From an uncultured Oscillospiraceae bacterium (lineage in GTDB: Bacteria > Bacillota > Clostridia > Oscillospirales > Ruminococcaceae), in contig CAKSPC010000053.1 of the NCBI GenBank assembly GCA_934481445.1, positions 1 through 14,094 of the forward strand: a DNA stretch of 14,094 bases, in the 5' to 3' direction. Below, one piece after another: positions 6,789-13,740 of this stretch. The translations under genes were made by a program, and so were the position numbers. Each line of letters opens with the position of its first letter. Position 1 is the stretch's first letter. The notes under the pieces were generated by a model that had not been told where the DNA came from, did not search any database, and saw nothing but the letters and a program-made list of their open reading frames with translations.

Positions 6789-7381
6789 CATCCGAATATA
6801 TCCGAAAGCCATTCGTATACGGCGAATTTCACCTTGATTTTAACTGGCTGACCGAACTCCGTAAGCACGGTTTGCGTCAGTTCGTCCCCTGGGTCTGAAA
6901 CCGCCGGCAGGCACAGCGACGGAAATATCACGCACCACCAGTTGTGCCCCTCGCCGCTGCCGAGGGTTATCCGCAGGGCGGTGTAGTTTCCCGCGGGGAG
7001 GATAACGCGGTCGTATTCGCGGGTGGTGAAGTACATTTCCGTAAGCTCCGCATGGGCGGAGTAGCCCGCGCCGCGCTGCGCGAGGAAATCGCAGCAGTCC
7101 GCTTCGATTTCGGGCAGGAGGGCTTCAACGTCGCTTTCCGCTTCCGCAAGGGAGCCGCAGCCAGACAGCGCCGCACCGTATTTTTCGAGAATATGATCCC
7201 GCAGCGCAAGCTTCATGTTTTGGTCGTATTCGCTGTCGGAGTTGGCGGGGATGTGCAGCCGAAGCACCTCCGATGTGATATCCCCGCAGTCGCGGGAGAA
7301 CGCCGTAAAACTCCCCAGCAGCACCGAAGCGGCAATTCCCGCCGCCATTGCGACGGTCAGTGCGCAGTTTTTAAGTTTCAT
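6788..7381 (-). CDS. spoIIR: Stage II sporulation protein R (forespore signalling protein), 197 aa
   Basis: Made in the forespore and secreted into the intermembrane space, where it triggers SpoIIGA to process pro-sigma-E in the mother cell (known from Bacillus subtilis). An N-terminal hydrophobic segment (about 7-27) acts as signal or anchor. Family motifs are visible: LRLHIPANSDSEYDQ (40-54), LALRDHIL (58-65), GNYTALRITLGSGEGHNWWCV (131-151) with the near-invariant NWWC, and KVKFAVYEW near the end. The frame extends 21 codons upstream to another ATG (7444), but that has no ribosome binding site. GGAGG on the minus strand (7390-7394), 8 nt before the ATG at 7381, fixes the start. It is monocistronic, convergent with the LacI-family gene, and divergent from the lipoprotein gene. 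Sigma-F control is expected, but I could not find a convincing sigma-F site. Confidence 0.93.
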   Translation of the reverse strand: MKLKNCALTVAMAAGIAASVLLGSFTAFSRDCGDITSEVLRLHIPANSDSEYDQNMKLALRDHILEKYGAALSGCGSLAEAESDVEALLPEIEADCCDFLAQRGAGYSAHAELTEMYFTTREYDRVILPAGNYTALRITLGSGEGHNWWCVIFPSLCLPAVSDPGDELTQTVLTEFGQPVKIKVKFAVYEWLSDIFG

Positions 7382-7459
7382 ATCCGTAACCTCCGTATGT
7401 AGTTCTTTGTCAGTATTATTGGAGGGTTTTTCAGACTTAATCATAGAAAGGAGCTATTC

Positions 7460-8743
7460 ATGAAAAAACGTATTCTTTCAATTTTGCTTATATCTACTGT
7501 GCTTCTTGCGGGCTGCGGCGGGAATACTCCGTCCGACAGCAGCGAAACATCCTCCGTGGCACCCCCCGATGTGACCGATTCCTCCGAAAGCGAGGCAGAC
7601 CCCGTCGGCGGGGAAGAGCCTGCGGCGACCGATACAACGTCGTCATCCATAAATACCATAGCCTCCGAACCCCCCGAGCAGGACAGCGGTATCGTCCTAA
7701 AGGACCCCGAATATACTAAGCTGAAAGAAATGATAACTTTCGACGGGGAATTTGTGAACCTCGCGGATATCGGCGCGGAGGTCAAGGAGTTGAAAGTCAG
7801 CGACATCAACAATGGCCGCGACGTTACCCCCATCAATGCGGACGATGAAATGCTGTATTATATGTACAGCAGCGACTCGGGGGCTTCTCTTATTGAGTTC
7901 AACGCCGAAACGCTTGAAAGAAAGAGCATAATGTCGAAGGAAACCACTTTCGATGTAATTTACGCCGACAAGGACTATATCATATACACGGATCAGGTTT
8001 ACAACGGCAGCGACGATCAGCCGAAGGACGCGGTGCAGTACCGGATAATTCTCCGCGGCGACGGAACGGAAAGAGATATGCCGTCGGCGTACAATGGCGG
8101 CGGGATATACCGCATCGGAAAGAGCCTGTTTTTCAATTGCAACAAAAGGATATACGACAACGCCACAGACGAAATATACACCGCAAATGTAGTTTACCGC
8201 TACTCGCCCGAGCCTGATTATCTTACTGTTTCCTACGATAACGGGATAGTCTACGGCGCCAGCGATTACGGAATGAGCCTTGGCAAGAACGGCTCGATAT
8301 ACTATTGCGACCCCGTGACCGACCCGTATGTATCGGGGGAGTACCCTTTCAGTGCCGCAGCGATGTTTATGGCGGGGGAATACCCGACCTACACCGTCCT
8401 GTGGAATTCCGACGCGCTCGGCGATAAGTACGAGGTGGGATATTACCCGCACTACCTTGTGCGCAAAGTGCTGTTCAGAACGCAGTACAAAACAGTAATA
8501 TACTCCACTACGGTGACAAAGGAAAAGGCGGCGGTGTCCATTCTCCATTCGGGTTACGACTCCAATAATTACGCGGCGGTGATAGACGCTGCAAACAAAA
8601 AGGCGGCGGTGCTGGGCGGCCTTGAGGACAGCAGCGACATCTTTTCAAGCGGAAGCTATGTCTATATTTTCAACGATTTTGAATATCCGATCGTAAACTC
8701 CAAACGTCTGATAGTTATAAACACCGCAAATATGGGGCAATAA
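7460..8743 (+). CDS. Secreted lipoprotein of unknown function, 427 aa
   Basis: The signal peptide MKKRILSILLISTVLLAGC has a clear lipobox (LAGC, 16-19), so Cys19 would be lipidated and the protein held on the outer face of the membrane. Residues 20-78 form a Ser/Thr/Glu/Asp/Pro-rich linker. The rest has recurring short hydrophobic or aromatic strands followed by polar turns (EMLYYMYSSDSG near 130, DYIIYTD near 172, SLFFNCNKR near 222, GIVYGASDYG near 262, GSIYYCD near 278, SYVYIFND near 405). That pattern suggests a beta-propeller, as in DUF5050-like Clostridia lipoproteins; this is a fold inference, not a function. No solute-binding or enzyme motif is seen. The start is set by AAAGGAG (7447-7453), 6 nt upstream. 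I found no clear promoter in the 78-bp divergent gap with spoIIR and no terminator after the gene. Confidence 0.8.
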   Translation: MKKRILSILLISTVLLAGCGGNTPSDSSETSSVAPPDVTDSSESEADPVGGEEPAATDTTSSSINTIASEPPEQDSGIVLKDPEYTKLKEMITFDGEFVNLADIGAEVKELKVSDINNGRDVTPINADDEMLYYMYSSDSGASLIEFNAETLERKSIMSKETTFDVIYADKDYIIYTDQVYNGSDDQPKDAVQYRIILRGDGTERDMPSAYNGGGIYRIGKSLFFNCNKRIYDNATDEIYTANVVYRYSPEPDYLTVSYDNGIVYGASDYGMSLGKNGSIYYCDPVTDPYVSGEYPFSAAAMFMAGEYPTYTVLWNSDALGDKYEVGYYPHYLVRKVLFRTQYKTVIYSTTVTKEKAAVSILHSGYDSNNYAAVIDAANKKAAVLGGLEDSSDIFSSGSYVYIFNDFEYPIVNSKRLIVINTANMGQ

Positions 8744-8772
8744 TAAAACATAGGTAAAATAACAAAAATCTA

Positions 8773-8801
8773 TTGAAATATTGAAGCGTATGCTGTATAA
8801 T
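8773..8801 (+). promoter_or_regulatory. Sigma-A promoter of the hprK operon
   Basis: TTGAAA (8773-8778), a 17-bp spacer, and TATAAT (8796-8801). Expected start near 8808, giving a leader of about 62 nt. It is the only good promoter seen before whiA ends at 13633, so it is proposed to drive hprK, the glucokinase, murB, rapZ and whiA. Confidence 0.8.
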
Positions 8802-8810
8802 AATATTAAC

Positions 8811-8851
8811 GGCGCAGTTTCTGCCCCAAAGGAAAAAGCGGGACACCCCGC
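8811..8851 (+). promoter_or_regulatory. Structured hprK leader (two small hairpins)
   Basis: Hairpin 1 is GCAG-TTT-CTGC with flanking GG/CC (8811-8826). Hairpin 2 is GCGGG (8838-8842), loop ACAC, CCCGC (8847-8851). No T-run follows either, so neither is a terminator. They lie directly before the ribosome binding site AAAGGA (8857-8862). This may protect the mRNA 5' end or modulate translation. It fits no known riboswitch class that I can recognise. Confidence 0.4.
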
Positions 8852-8869
8852 AACGGAAAGGACGATATT

Positions 8870-9841
8870 ATGCCCCTTGAAGAAATAAACAGAGAGTTTT
8901 CGTTCCCACTTCAGAAAATACTTGACGAGTTCCATTTGGAGATACTCTATATGCCCGAAAACGGCGGGAACGTCCTCATCACAAACAACGATACCAACCG
9001 TCCCGGGCTTCAGTTCGCGGGATTTTACGAATATTTTGACAACAAGCGCATTCAGGTGCTCGGAAAGATGGAGTATGCCTATCTTACCGGACTGGACGCA
9101 GAACTGCGCAGAAAGCGCATTGAGGACCTGCTCAGCTACCGCTTCCCCGCGCTCATCATTTCCAGAAACCTCGATGTTTTCCCCGAAATGCTTGAACTTG
9201 CGCCGAAATACGGCATCCCGATCTTAAGAAGCGAGGAGAGCACATCCGTGCTTATATCCAAGCTCGTTGCGTTCCTTAATCTTCAGCTTGCGCCCAGAAT
9301 AACCCGCCACGGCGTGCTTATCGAAATCTACGGCGAGGGCGTTCTTATCCTCGGCGAGAGCGGCGTCGGCAAGAGCGAAACCGCCATCGAGCTCGTAAAG
9401 CGCGGCCACCGCCTTATCGCGGACGACGCCGTAGAGATCAAAAAGGCGAGCAACATCACCCTCGTGGGAAGCTCCCCCGACAACATCAGGCACTTCCTCG
9501 AGCTCCGCGGCATAGGCATCGTAAACGCACGACAGCTGTTCGGTATCGGCGCGGTAAAGATGTCCGAGAAGATAGACCTTGTTGTTGAGATGGAACTGTG
9601 GAATCCCGAAAAGACCTACGACCGCATGGGCGTGGATACGCATTACATGACCATCCTCGGCGTAAAGGTGCCGCTGCTCAATATTCCCGTAAAGCCGGGA
9701 CGCAACCTTGCGGTCATCCTCGAGGTAGCTGCGATGAACAACCGTCAGAAGAAGATGGGATACAACGCGGCAAAGGACCTGCTCGCGCAGCTCGGCATTG
9801 ATTCGGACAGCCAGGAGATAATGTCCGACCTCAACATTTGA
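8870..9841 (+). CDS. hprK: HPr kinase/phosphorylase, 323 aa
   Basis: Bifunctional enzyme that phosphorylates HPr on Ser46 when glycolytic intermediates are plentiful and removes that phosphate by phosphorolysis when they are scarce. This sets carbon catabolite control in Firmicutes. The N-terminal domain (1-135) is followed by RHGVLIEIYGEGVLI (146-160), the Walker A loop GESGVGKS (162-169), and GHRLIADDAVEI (179-190) with the acidic active-site pair. Next come the family signature LELRGIGIVNARQLFG (210-225) and a basic C-terminal segment (KPGRN...). Length is normal (about 310-330). First gene of the proposed operon, 24 bp before the glucokinase. No HPr gene lies in the window. Confidence 0.97.
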   Translation: MPLEEINREFSFPLQKILDEFHLEILYMPENGGNVLITNNDTNRPGLQFAGFYEYFDNKRIQVLGKMEYAYLTGLDAELRRKRIEDLLSYRFPALIISRNLDVFPEMLELAPKYGIPILRSEESTSVLISKLVAFLNLQLAPRITRHGVLIEIYGEGVLILGESGVGKSETAIELVKRGHRLIADDAVEIKKASNITLVGSSPDNIRHFLELRGIGIVNARQLFGIGAVKMSEKIDLVVEMELWNPEKTYDRMGVDTHYMTILGVKVPLLNIPVKPGRNLAVILEVAAMNNRQKKMGYNAAKDLLAQLGIDSDSQEIMSDLNI

Positions 9842-9865
9842 TAAACGAAAGGAACAGACATAACA

Positions 9866-10819
9866 ATGTATAATATAGGAATAGACCTCGGCGGAACCAA
9901 CATCAAGGTAGGCCTTGTGGACGAAAACTACAACATCGTCGCCAAGGCAACGACAAAGACCAACCTGCCCCGTCCCGCTGAGGAGATCTGCGGCTCAATA
10001 GTTGAAACCGTATGGGAAGTGCTCAATCAGGCAAAGGTTACTATCGGCGAGGTCAATTCCATCGGCATAGGCACCCCCGGAACAGCTAACAGAAACAGCG
10101 GCGTGGTGCTGTATTCCTGCAACCTCGGATTTAAGAACACCGACCTCCGCTCCATCATCAAGGAGAAACTCGGCAAGGAAGTTTACGTTGAAAACGACGC
10201 CAACGCGGCGGCATTCGGCGAGGTGCTCGCAGGGGCGGGCAAGGGCTACAAGGATGTTGTTGTCGTTACCCTCGGCACAGGCGTGGGCGGCGGAATAATC
10301 ATCGACGGAAAGATATACACCGGCTTCAATTTCTGCGGCGCGGAGCTGGGTCACACCGTTATACACTTCGGCGGCAGACAGTGCGGCTGCGGCAGAAAGG
10401 GCTGCTTCGAGGCGTATTCCTCCGCAACGGCGCTTATCAACATGACCAAGGAGGGCATGGAGGCTCACCCCGACAGTAAGATGTGGCAGATAGCGGGCTC
10501 CCTCGACGGAGTTGACGGCAAGACCGCATTCGACGGCTGGAGAGCAGGCGACGCCGCTGCTTCCGATGTCGTTGATATGTACATAGAATACCTCGGCTGC
10601 GGACTTACGAACATCGTAAACACATTCCAGCCCGAGGTGCTGCTTATCGGCGGCGGCATCTGCAAGGAGGGCGAAAACCTCACCAAGCCGCTGGAGAAGA
10701 TACTTGCCCGCGACAGCTACTGCATCGACCCCGAAAGAAGCACCAAGCTCGACATCGCGAAGCTCGGAAACGACGCGGGAATAATCGGCGCGGCATACTT
10801 ATATACTATTGCTGACTGA
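9866..10819 (+). CDS. glcK: ROK-family glucokinase, 317 aa
   Basis: Phosphorylates glucose with ATP to glucose-6-phosphate in the cytoplasm. N-terminal ATP-binding loop DLGGTNIK (7-14); ENDANAAAFGE (109-119) with the catalytic Asp111; second phosphate loop GTGVGGG (137-143); the ROK zinc site GAELGH (158-163, His163) and CGCGRKGCFE (173-182; Cys173, 175, 180); GGGI near 267 for adenosine binding. No N-terminal helix-turn-helix, so it is an enzyme and not a ROK repressor. Sugar choice cannot be proved by eye. Glucose is the usual assignment for this form, and N-acetyl sugars or mannose are possible. It sits 24 bp after hprK with AAAGGAA (9848-9854), 11 nt before ATG. It is likely co-transcribed with hprK, linking glucose entry into glycolysis with the sensor of glycolytic flux. 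Confidence 0.9.
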   Translation: MYNIGIDLGGTNIKVGLVDENYNIVAKATTKTNLPRPAEEICGSIVETVWEVLNQAKVTIGEVNSIGIGTPGTANRNSGVVLYSCNLGFKNTDLRSIIKEKLGKEVYVENDANAAAFGEVLAGAGKGYKDVVVVTLGTGVGGGIIIDGKIYTGFNFCGAELGHTVIHFGGRQCGCGRKGCFEAYSSATALINMTKEGMEAHPDSKMWQIAGSLDGVDGKTAFDGWRAGDAAASDVVDMYIEYLGCGLTNIVNTFQPEVLLIGGGICKEGENLTKPLEKILARDSYCIDPERSTKLDIAKLGNDAGIIGAAYLYTIAD

Positions 10820-10842
10820 CATAACGTTTCATATGATATTAA

Positions 10843-10864
10843 GGGGACGGAATTTTTCGTCCCC
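10843..10864 (+). terminator. Hairpin after the glucokinase gene, weak or attenuating terminator
   Basis: GGGGACG (10843-10849), an 8-nt loop containing TTTTT, and CGTCCCC (10858-10864). The loop can shrink through G-T and A-T pairs. Only CGTTTG follows, so there is no proper T-run and full termination is doubtful. It may lower expression of murB-rapZ-whiA relative to hprK-glcK, or be an RNA processing or stability site. Confidence 0.45.
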
Positions 10865-10910
10865 CGTTTGTCGATAAGGCTGTACCATTACGATAACGGA
10901 GGAAAATGCT

Positions 10911-11843
10911 TTGGATTATTCCGCGATAGAAAGAGCCTGCAGCAGCAGCGGCTCGCCGTTTGAGCGCGGGGGAGCGATAGCCCCGTACACTTCCATGAAA
11001 ATAGGCGGCAGGTGCGATATCATCTGCGAGCCGTCCTGCGAGGCGGCGCTTTCTGAGATCATCACCGCCTGCAAACAGAGCGGCGTGCCGTATTTTATCC
11101 TCGGCAGGGGCAGCAACGTCCTTTTCGGCGATAACGGCTTCCGCGGCTGCATTATCCACATCGCAAAGGGCCTGGGCGGGATATCCGTCGGGGGGGACAC
11201 CATCACCGCGGGCGCGGGGGAGAGCCTTTCGATGGTCTGCCGTGCCGCGCTTGAAAACAGCCTTTGCGGCATGGAATTTGCCTACGGAATTCCCGGCTCC
11301 GTCGGCGGAGCGCTGTATATGAACGCGGGAGCTTACGGCGGGGAAATGAAGAATATCGTGGTATCCGCGCGCTGCCTTACTTCCGACGGGAATATCATAG
11401 AAATGCCCGCCGAGGACATGAAGCTGCGCTACCGCGGGAGCATTTTCTCCGAGGGCGGATATGTCATTCTTTCGGTTAAGATGAAGCTCTGCGCGGGGAA
11501 TAGAGAAGAGATCAAAGGCCGCATGGATGAGCTTATGGAAAAGCGCCGCAGCAAGCAGCCGCTGGAATACCCCTCCTGCGGAAGCACATTCAAGCGCCCC
11601 GAGGGATACTTCGCAGCCGCGCTGATAGAGGAGTGCGGACTGAAGGGCTGCACCGTCGGCGGCGCGCAGGTGAGCGAGAAGCACAGCGGGTTCGTTATCA
11701 ACAAAGGCGGCGCGACATTCGCCGACGTTATGACCCTTGTTGAGCATATCAAAAAGACCGTGCTGGAGCAGAAAGGCGTTGCGCTGGAGTGCGAAATGCT
11801 TATAGTTCCCGAAAACGCGGGGCAGACAGGAGAAACCGAATAA
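10911..11843 (+). CDS. murB: UDP-N-acetylenolpyruvoylglucosamine reductase, 310 aa
   Basis: FAD- and NADPH-dependent enzyme that reduces the enolpyruvyl group to make UDP-N-acetylmuramate, the second committed step of peptidoglycan synthesis. FAD-binding motifs: YTSMKIGG (26-33), ILGRGSNVLFGD (63-74) and AYGIPGSVGGALYMNAGAYGGE (124-145). Substrate and catalytic residues: YRGS (174-177, Arg175), the proton donor Ser225 in CGSTFKRP (223-230), and Glu295 in LECEMLIV (292-299). It is the shorter, Gram-positive (type II) form. The start is TTG at 10911, fixed by GGAGG (10898-10902), 8 nt upstream. An ATG at 10906 is out of frame and stops after 7 codons. The stop codon is one base before the rapZ ATG, so the two are translationally coupled. 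A G-rich stretch at 11168-11196 is noted separately. Confidence 0.96.
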   Translation: MDYSAIERACSSSGSPFERGGAIAPYTSMKIGGRCDIICEPSCEAALSEIITACKQSGVPYFILGRGSNVLFGDNGFRGCIIHIAKGLGGISVGGDTITAGAGESLSMVCRAALENSLCGMEFAYGIPGSVGGALYMNAGAYGGEMKNIVVSARCLTSDGNIIEMPAEDMKLRYRGSIFSEGGYVILSVKMKLCAGNREEIKGRMDELMEKRRSKQPLEYPSCGSTFKRPEGYFAAALIEECGLKGCTVGGAQVSEKHSGFVINKGGATFADVMTLVEHIKKTVLEQKGVALECEMLIVPENAGQTGETE

Positions 11844-11844
11844 G

Positions 11845-12702
11845 ATGGAATTTGTGATAGTAACGGGAATGTCGGGCTCGGGAAAGTCCTCCGCCATAAA
11901 GGTGCTGGAGGATATCGGATTTTTCTGTATCGATAATATGCCGCCTCAGCTTATCCCGAACTTTGCGGCGATGTGCAACGAAAACAGCGAGATATCCAAG
12001 GTCGCGATAGTTACCGACATACGCGGCGGCGCGATGTTTTTTAAGCTCAGCGAATGCATCGTGAAGCTTCATATCGCGGGGATAGACGTAAAGGTGCTGT
12101 ACCTCGAGGCAAACAAGGAAACGCTGATGAAGCGCTATAAGGAAACCCGCCGCAAGCACCCTCTCGACGAAATATCCGGCGGAGACCTTTCCAAGGCGAT
12201 AGACGCGGAAACCGAACTTTTAAGCGAGATACGCGAAAACGCGGATTATATCGTGGACAGCTCCCTGCTGAGTGCGGGACAGCTGAAGGAGCAGATAGCG
12301 GGGCTGTTTCTGGACAAGCCCTCCGACCGCATGATAGTAAGCTGCATGAGTTTCGGCTTCAAATACGGCGTGCCCGGGGAGGCTGACCTTGTTTTCGACG
12401 TGCGCTGCCTGCCCAATCCGTTTTACATACCCGAGCTTAAAAACAAAACAGGCCTTGACAGGGAAGTGCGCGACTATGTAATGAAATTCGAGCAGTCGCA
12501 GACGCTGGAAACAAAGCTGCGCGACCTTATTGATTTCCTTATACCGTGCTACGTCCACGAGGGGAAGAGCAGGCTTGTGATAGCCTTCGGCTGCACCGGC
12601 GGAAAGCACCGCAGCATAACCTTTGCGGAGCGCACCGCGAAGTATCTCGCCGAAAAGGAATGCAAGGTGAGAACGCTGCACAGGGATATCGACAAAAACT
12701 GA
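11845..12702 (+). CDS. rapZ: RapZ/YvcJ-family nucleotide-binding protein, 285 aa
   Basis: P-loop protein. In E. coli RapZ is an adaptor that presents the small RNA GlmZ to RNase E and senses glucosamine-6-phosphate. In Bacillus subtilis the orthologue YvcJ binds and hydrolyses nucleotides and affects competence. Walker A GMSGSGKS (8-15); TDIRGG (57-62) in the second nucleotide site; YLEANKETLMKRYKETRRKHPL (86-107). The C-terminal sensing domain has SFGFKYGVPGEADLVFDVRCLPNP (169-192), YIPELKNKTGLD (194-205) and AFGCTGGKHRS (247-257). Normal family length. It starts 1 nt after the murB stop, with AGGAG at 11828-11832. Firmicutes usually lack GlmZ and GlmY, so the E. coli mechanism should not be assumed. 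Link to cell-wall amino-sugar supply is supported by the murB neighbour. Confidence 0.95.
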   Translation: MEFVIVTGMSGSGKSSAIKVLEDIGFFCIDNMPPQLIPNFAAMCNENSEISKVAIVTDIRGGAMFFKLSECIVKLHIAGIDVKVLYLEANKETLMKRYKETRRKHPLDEISGGDLSKAIDAETELLSEIRENADYIVDSSLLSAGQLKEQIAGLFLDKPSDRMIVSCMSFGFKYGVPGEADLVFDVRCLPNPFYIPELKNKTGLDREVRDYVMKFEQSQTLETKLRDLIDFLIPCYVHEGKSRLVIAFGCTGGKHRSITFAERTAKYLAEKECKVRTLHRDIDKN

Positions 12703-12730
12703 CCGCACGGCGGAAAGGCGGTGTAATGCC

Positions 12731-13633
12731 ATGTCATTTTCATCGGAGATAAAAAAGGAGCTTTGCGACGTTAAAAACATGGGCGGCGGAGAAATGGCGG
12801 CAATGCTCTACGGGATGTTTTTCTCGGGGCGGACGGCGGAGGGCCGCGCGGTCGTCCAGACGGAAAACGCCGATCTCGTCGCGGCGGCTCGCACGCTTTC
12901 GGAGGAGATATTCCCCGCCGCAAAGCACGAAACCACGCGGCTGGTGAGAAACGGCGGCTCTCTGTACACGTTTTCGATAAAGAGCGGCGCGGAGCAGGTT
13001 TCGGAGCGCTTCGGAAATCTTTCGGAGATAGACCCCACGGTGGTGTCGGGAAACGACGAGGAGAGCGGCGCATTCCTGCGGGGAGTGTTCGTGTCATGCG
13101 GCTCCGTCACCGACCCGAACAAGGAATATCATCTGGAGATAGTCATGCCCGACAATTCCCGCGCGGAGCAGCTTTTCGGCTTTATCTGCGAGCACGGAAT
13201 GCCGTTCAAGATGACGCGGCGGCGCGGCAGCTCGGTCATATATGCCAAGGAAAGCGAGCTTATCGAGGATTTCCTCACATACATCGGCGCCCCGCTGCGT
13301 TCGCTGGAGATAATGCAGATAAAGATTGAAAAGGACATCCGCAACCGCACTAACCGCACCGTAAACTGCGACAGTGCAAATCTCGACAAGACCGTTGCCG
13401 CGTCAAGCAAGGTCTGCGGGGATATACAGCTTATCATAAACACCATGGGCGCGGACAAGCTTTCCCCCGACCTGCGGGAAACCGCGCTGCTTCGTCTTAA
13501 CAACCCCGAAAGCTCCCTCAGCGAGCTGAGCAGGCTGTTTGAAAAGCCCATAAGCCGCAGCGGCTTGAATCATCGGCTGAAAAAGCTTTCTGCCATCGCC
13601 GAAAGTATCCGGCAGGGCGGAGAAAACAAATAA
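12731..13633 (+). CDS. whiA: WhiA, sporulation/cell-division regulator, 300 aa
   Basis: DNA-binding protein found in nearly all Gram-positives. It is needed for sporulation septation in Streptomyces and affects division and chromosome segregation in Bacillus. N-terminus MSFSSEIKKEL is typical. The degenerate LAGLIDADG homing-endonuclease-like domain includes AFLRGVFVSCGSVTDP (114-129) without catalytic acids. The linker region NRTNRTVNCDSANLDKTV (205-222) follows, then a C-terminal helix-turn-helix (LNNPESSLSELSRLFEKPISRSGLNHRLKKL, 256-286). It lies 28 bp after rapZ, with AGGCGGTG (12716-12723) as a near-perfect ribosome binding site 7 nt before ATG. The usual yvcK-type gene between rapZ and whiA is absent. 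No terminator is visible before the IS30-type sequence that follows. Confidence 0.96.
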   Translation: MSFSSEIKKELCDVKNMGGGEMAAMLYGMFFSGRTAEGRAVVQTENADLVAAARTLSEEIFPAAKHETTRLVRNGGSLYTFSIKSGAEQVSERFGNLSEIDPTVVSGNDEESGAFLRGVFVSCGSVTDPNKEYHLEIVMPDNSRAEQLFGFICEHGMPFKMTRRRGSSVIYAKESELIEDFLTYIGAPLRSLEIMQIKIEKDIRNRTNRTVNCDSANLDKTVAASSKVCGDIQLIINTMGADKLSPDLRETALLRLNNPESSLSELSRLFEKPISRSGLNHRLKKLSAIAESIRQGGENK

Positions 13634-13675
13634 ACAGATAGATTTACAATATAAGTGCAACACATGGAAAAAATA

Positions 13676-13704
13676 ATGACACATAAAGCAACTCGTGTTA
13701 TAAT
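13676..13704 (+). promoter_or_regulatory. Transposase promoter
   Basis: ATGACA (13676-13681), a 17-bp spacer, and TATAAT (13699-13704) with TGT before the -10 (extended -10). Expected start near 13711, then AGGAGG (13729-13734), 6 nt before ATG. Both signals are strong for a transposase, a class often kept weakly expressed. Confidence 0.75.
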
Positions 13705-13740
13705 GGGAGTAACCACACAACCATAAACAGGAGGAGCAAT

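Noticed and set aside
7395..7480. Possible sigma-F promoter for spoIIR in the divergent gap
   Set aside because: Sigma-F control is expected from the family, but no GTATA-type -35 with a matching GGnnAnAnT-type -10 at the right spacing could be found on the minus strand. A CATACG near 7395 is too close to the ribosome binding site.
8811..8851. Riboswitch in the hprK leader
   Set aside because: Two short hairpins only. The ~60-nt leader is too small for known aptamers and has no terminator or clear alternative fold.
10906..10929. ATG with a 7-codon frame overlapping the murB start
   Set aside because: It is only 3 nt after GGAGG, too close for good initiation, and out of frame. The TTG at 10911 with 8-nt spacing gives the correct MurB N-terminus.
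10839..11897. 352-codon minus-strand frame opposite murB
   Set aside because: Low-complexity Ala/Arg-rich translation, no start signal, and murB on the plus strand is unmistakable.
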